Source: Candidatus Odinarchaeota archaeon
Lineage (GTDB): Archaea > Asgardarchaeota > JAGGXT01
NCBI GenBank assembly: GCA_021162905.1
Contig: JAGGXT010000221.1
Coordinates: forward strand, 1 to 6,874
Length of the DNA: 6,874 nt
Direction: 5' to 3'
Positions 5,973 through 6,874 of the stretch are shown piece by piece (the stretch's first letter is position 1; every line of letters begins with the position of its first letter). The notes under the pieces were generated by a model, which saw only the letters and a list, made by a program, of their open reading frames with translations, did not search any database and was not told the origin of the DNA. The position numbers and the translations under genes were made by a program.

Positions 5973-6683
5973 TTATATTGTTTTTAGATACTCTAATTTT
6001 TCATCATCTGATAATTTTCTGAATTTTTTATCAACCATCTTAATATAAGCTATTTCAACATTATCTACGGTTAATTTAAGCTGTGACACTTCAGATAATA
6101 TTTTTAGAGCAAGTTTTATTGCATCTTCAACATTTATATTATCATTATATGATTCTTCTAATTTCATTTTAGCATCATGCCCTCCAGATCCAATAGCTGT
6201 AGCTTTATAGCCCCAATAAGCGCCACTAGGGTCTGTCATAAATAGTTGGGGCTCTCTATCAACTCCAGCTATAAGCAAAGAGACACCAAAAGGTCTAACT
6301 CCAGCTCGCTGAGTATATAACTGTTTTATGTCACATACTCTTTTTGTTAGAAGCTCTATGTCAATTGGTTCATCATATAGATAACGATGACTTTGAGCCT
6401 CAACCCTTGCATTATCAATTAGTATTCTAGCATCAGCTGTTAACCCTGCTATGGCAACACCTACATGAGAGTCTACGATAAAGATTTTTTCAATAGAACT
6501 TGGTTCTTGTAAAGGAGATACCCTTTTTTCTACTACAAGAACTACCCCATCAGATGCTCTTATTCCGATGGCAGTAGTTCCTCTACGAACAGCTTCTAGA
6601 GAATACTCTACTTGATACAATCTACCGTTAGGAGCAAATATCGTTATTGCTCTGTCATATCCAAATCCTGTTGGGGGATACAT
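5973..6683 (-). CDS. psmA: Proteasome alpha subunit
   Basis: This encodes the alpha subunit that forms the outer heptameric rings and gate of the archaeal 20S proteasome. With ATG at 6683 the protein has 236 residues, the usual length. The alpha-type N-terminus is intact: GYDRAITIFAPNGRLYQVEYS (8-28), in which the YDR gate motif and helix H0 lie. Lys66 in SSIEKI sits at the same number as the pocket lysine of Thermoplasma alpha that receives the HbYX tail of the ATPase. Further family motifs are GLTADARILIDNARVEAQ, YTQRAGVRPFGVSLLIAGVD and YKATAIGSGG. Alpha subunits have no protease activity of their own. The start is fixed by AGGAGG (6693-6698), 9 bp upstream. An in-frame TTG at 6713 would add ten residues but places that Shine-Dalgarno inside the gene. 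The catalytic beta subunit is not in this window. Confidence 0.98.
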   Translation of the reverse strand: MYPPTGFGYDRAITIFAPNGRLYQVEYSLEAVRRGTTAIGIRASDGVVLVVEKRVSPLQEPSSIEKIFIVDSHVGVAIAGLTADARILIDNARVEAQSHRYLYDEPIDIELLTKRVCDIKQLYTQRAGVRPFGVSLLIAGVDREPQLFMTDPSGAYWGYKATAIGSGGHDAKMKLEESYNDNINVEDAIKLALKILSEVSQLKLTVDNVEIAYIKMVDKKFRKLSDDEKLEYLKTI

Positions 6684-6692
6684 CAGTAAATT

Positions 6693-6698
6693 CCTCCT
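6693..6698 (-). promoter_or_regulatory. Shine-Dalgarno of psmA
   Basis: AGGAGG on the minus strand, 9 bp before ATG at 6683. It rules against the upstream in-frame TTG at 6713, which would put this site in the coding sequence. Confidence 0.8.
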
Positions 6699-6720
6699 AT
6701 GTATTAATAACAATGAAACA

Positions 6721-6735
6721 AATTATTTATTTATT
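6721..6735 (-). promoter_or_regulatory. Candidate TATA box of psmA
   Basis: On the minus strand this reads AATAAATAAATAATT, starting 52 bp and ending 38 bp upstream of the psmA ATG. With the usual archaeal spacing of about 25-27 bp to the start site, transcription would begin near 6701, just ahead of the AGGAGG site, giving a leader of roughly 20 nt. The surrounding DNA is so AT-rich that the match is weak evidence. A second AT block at 6800-6815 is further away. Confidence 0.35.
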
Positions 6736-6736
6736 A

Positions 6737-6775
6737 TTGGCATCATATCTCATAGTTCTCATAATAAAATGCCAA
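6737..6775. repeat. Inverted repeat enclosing a short tandem direct repeat, upstream of psmA
   Basis: The arms TTGGCAT (6737-6743) and ATGCCAA (6769-6775) are exact reverse complements separated by 25 bp. Between them, TCTCATA occurs twice (6748-6754 and 6757-6763) with a 2-bp spacer. The centres of the arms are 32 bp apart, about three helical turns. The block sits directly upstream of the TATA candidate, where an archaeal activator or repressor could bind. Alternatively it could be a weak hairpin at the 3' end of an upstream transcript. Confidence 0.6.
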
Positions 6776-6874
6776 AATTTCATTTTTAATGTTTTAGTGA
6801 TAATATATTATAATTTTATCTTTAAATCATTTTTATTGGATTCTTTTCAAATTATTTACTTATCTTTCTTGCGT
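6776..6874. other. Non-coding AT-rich edge region; possible tail of an upstream gene
   Basis: I find no convincing gene here. A 12-bp AT-only palindrome (ATAATATATTAT) lies at 6800-6811. On the minus strand the first bases read as a short lysine-rich open stretch (R-K-K-D-K, stop at 6856-6858), which could be the C-terminus of an upstream gene, but all three frames end within 23 bp of the edge and none can be identified. Confidence 0.3.

Noticed and set aside
5940..5975. Terminator after psmA
   Set aside because: I saw no stable hairpin and no long T-run on the minus strand after the stop codon, so none is called.
6684..6713. N-terminal extension of psmA from TTG 6713
   Set aside because: It would place the AGGAGG site inside the gene, and alpha subunits normally begin a few residues before the YDR motif, as ATG 6683 gives.
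6800..6811. 12-bp AT-only palindrome ATAATATATTAT
   Set aside because: It is over 115 bp from the psmA start and of minimal complexity in very AT-rich DNA, so it is not informative as an operator or promoter.
1..6874. Mobile elements, CRISPR arrays, tRNA or rRNA genes, defence genes
   Set aside because: No transposase, integrase, regularly spaced repeats or RNA gene motifs were found on reading both strands; the window is almost fully occupied by housekeeping genes.

Overview
The window is an AT-rich archaeal segment in which every recognisable gene lies on the minus strand. In transcription order (high to low coordinates) it reads: proteasome alpha subunit (psmA), SBDS/Sdo1, exosome Rrp4, Rrp41 and Rrp42, ribosomal protein L37Ae, a Brix-domain (Imp4-like) ribosome biogenesis protein, KEOPS subunit Pcc1, prefoldin beta, a DUF3194 protein, and a DHH-family phosphoesterase cut by the left window edge. 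This is the proteasome-exosome superoperon described from comparative genomics of archaea. The Brix-Pcc1-prefoldin beta-DUF3194-DHH tail and the diverged sequences fit a crenarchaeon (Thermoproteota), probably a low-GC thermophile. The genus cannot be fixed from the sequence alone.

Layout: 6684-6874 is non-coding DNA upstream of psmA, holding an AT-rich TATA candidate, a nested inverted/direct repeat and perhaps the last codons of an upstream gene. psmA occupies 5973-6683. A 103-bp spacer at 5870-5972 follows and contains a perfect 15-bp palindrome overlapping a possible TATA box. From SBDS (start 5869) to the window edge, ten genes are packed with gaps of at most 29 bp or with overlaps of 8, 17, 32 and 56 bp, so they probably form one transcription unit. 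Most starts have clear Shine-Dalgarno (SD) sites. At rrp4, rrp41 and prefoldin beta the SD is GAGGTG, whose in-frame GTG looks like a start codon but probably is not.

Functionally, the cluster joins protein turnover (proteasome), RNA turnover (three exosome subunits, plus a DHH enzyme that could clear very short oligonucleotides), ribosome assembly (SBDS, Brix, L37Ae), tRNA t6A modification (Pcc1) and co-translational chaperoning (prefoldin). The exosome cap subunit Csl4, proteasome beta, PAN and other KEOPS subunits are not in this window. I see no mobile elements, CRISPR arrays, tRNAs, rRNAs or defence genes. No wholly new system is evident. The least understood parts are the DUF3194 protein, the role of the DHH enzyme, and the two regulatory regions.
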